From B4-G1 sp964393895 (GTDB lineage: Bacteria; Chloroflexota; Anaerolineae; B4-G1), in assembly GCA_964393895.1 (NCBI GenBank), contig CAYMWP010000193.1, positions 1-6,359 on the forward strand: a DNA stretch of 6,359 nt, read 5' to 3'. Positions 5,737-6,359 of the stretch are shown in pieces. Made by a program: the position numbers and the translations under genes. Position 1 is the stretch's first letter, and every line of letters begins with the position of its first letter. The notes under the pieces were generated by a model. The model had not been told where the DNA came from, did no database searches, and saw only the letters and a program-made list of their open reading frames with translations.

Positions 5737-6359
5737 GAAGAACCCCGAATTGGCGTTTACATTTGCGAGTGCGGCGTCAACATCGCGGCGACGGTGGACG
5801 TGCCGGCCGTCGTGGAAATGGCCTCCGCGCTGCCCGGCGTGGTCGTCGCCCGGCAGCACAAGTACACGTGTTCCGAGCCAGGCCAGATAATGATCCAGGA
5901 GGACATCCGCGACCTGGGCATTAACCGGGTCGTCGTCGCATCCTGCACCCCCCGCATGCACGGGCCTACGTTTATGCGGGCAGTGTCCGGAGCTGGTCTC
6001 AACCCCTACCTTTTCGAAATGGCGAACATACGCGAGCACGTCTCCTGGATCACCCACGACCGGGCCATGGCGACCGAGAAAGCAAAGCGGCTGGTGCGCT
6101 CGGCAGTGGCGCGGGTGGCCCACCACGTCCCGCTGGAAGCGCGCCAGGACCCGGTAACCCAGGCGGCGCTGGTGGTCGGCGGCGGCATCGCCGGCATCCA
6201 GGCCGCGCTCTCCATCGCCGACTCTGGTTACCAGGTCTACCTGGTGGAGCGGGAGCCGACGATTGGCGGGCGGATGGCCCAACTGGACAAAACCTTCCCC
6301 ACCCTCGACTGTAGCACCTGAATTCTCGGCCCCAAAATGATGGATGCCGGTCGGCATCC
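5734..6359 (+). CDS. hdrA: Heterodisulfide reductase subunit A (HdrA), Sec-containing, 3' end missing
   Basis: HdrA is the FAD-containing subunit that, in characterised complexes, bifurcates electrons between ferredoxin and HdrBC. The N-terminal domain has GVYICECG (Cys11, Cys13), YTCSEPGQ (Cys46) and VVASCTPRMHGPTF (Cys71), all typical. A Rossmann FAD motif GGGIAG (149-154) ends its second strand at Glu172, followed by GGRMAQLDKTFPTLDCST. TGA 6319-6321 comes next, at codon 196, but the same frame goes on as ILGPKMMDAGRH to the edge. Family members read TLDCSxCILxPKM there, so TGA replaces the second Cys of a Cys193-x-x-Cys motif. With the hairpin that follows, selenocysteine is the best reading (Cys193-x-x-Sec196). 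Sec at the corresponding motif is known in HdrA of methanogens such as Methanococcales and reported for some bacterial HdrA. It is not read as Trp: TGA ends other genes here and Trp uses TGG. The family is about 650 residues or longer, so most of the gene lies to the right. It is separated from hdrCB by the restriction-modification pair. Confidence 0.9.
6319..6359 (+). promoter_or_regulatory. Selenocysteine UGA codon with bacterial SECIS hairpin
   Basis: The in-frame TGA (6319-6321) is followed after 20 bases by GGATGCC-GGTC-GGCATCC (6342-6359), a perfect 7-bp stem with a 4-base loop. The loop begins GGT, the element contacted by SelB in the E. coli fdhF SECIS. The 27 bases between the UGA and the loop are within the range known for bacterial SECIS elements (I recall about 16-37). 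The hairpin lies within the coding sequence, as expected for bacteria rather than archaea. The stem may extend beyond the window edge. Confidence 0.8.

Noticed and set aside
5734..6321. hdrA as a complete 195-residue protein or a pseudogene ended by TGA
   Set aside because: Family sequence continues in frame after the TGA, which replaces a conserved Cys, and a SECIS-like hairpin follows; selenocysteine explains all three.
5575..6357. 260-codon open frame on the - strand at the right edge
   Set aside because: It is antisense to hdrA, whose family motifs are unmistakable; long antisense frames are common in GC-rich genes.

Overview
The window looks like bacterial chromosomal DNA. It has tightly packed genes, sigma-70-type extended -10 promoters, clear Shine-Dalgarno sites and a bacterial-type SECIS hairpin lying inside a coding region. 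The metabolism implied (HdrABC, selenocysteine) points to an anaerobe. The GC-rich style and the SIR2-like/Mrr-like protein at the left edge remind me of Chloroflexota (Anaerolineae-like), but that placement is inference and weak.

Layout. (1) 3-899: 3' part of a gene whose product looks like a SIR2-like domain followed by an Mrr-type PD-(D/E)XK nuclease domain; its start lies left of the window. (2) 900-1307: about 400 bases without a credible gene. It holds a palindrome, a candidate terminator, two further inverted-repeat structures and two tandem promoter-like sequences that point right. (3) 1308-1886 and 1883-2761: hdrC and hdrB, overlapping by ATGA, with all iron-sulfur ligand cysteines present. 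(4) 2769-4829 and 4830-5537: a zinc-ribbon DNA methyltransferase followed directly by a NotI-family restriction endonuclease. Base composition is visibly lower in GC than in the hdr genes. The endonuclease frame ends early, and its missing C-terminus is readable in the -1 frame up to 5683. (5) 5734 to the right edge: the 5' part of hdrA.

Main result. An open-reading-frame caller would end hdrA at TGA 6319-6321, but HdrA-type sequence continues without interruption past it. The TGA falls where family members carry the second Cys of a Cys-x-x-Cys motif. A perfect 7-bp hairpin with a GGTC loop follows at 6342-6359. Together these indicate selenocysteine insertion, so hdrA encodes a Cys-x-x-Sec selenoprotein and continues beyond the window.

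How the genes fit together. HdrA, HdrB and HdrC form the heterodisulfide-reductase-type electron-transfer (flavin-bifurcating) module. Here a restriction-modification pair sits between hdrB and hdrA, on the same strand and without an obvious promoter of its own, so it is probably read from the hdr promoters. The apparent frameshift in the endonuclease leaves the methyltransferase intact, which is the combination a cell can tolerate.
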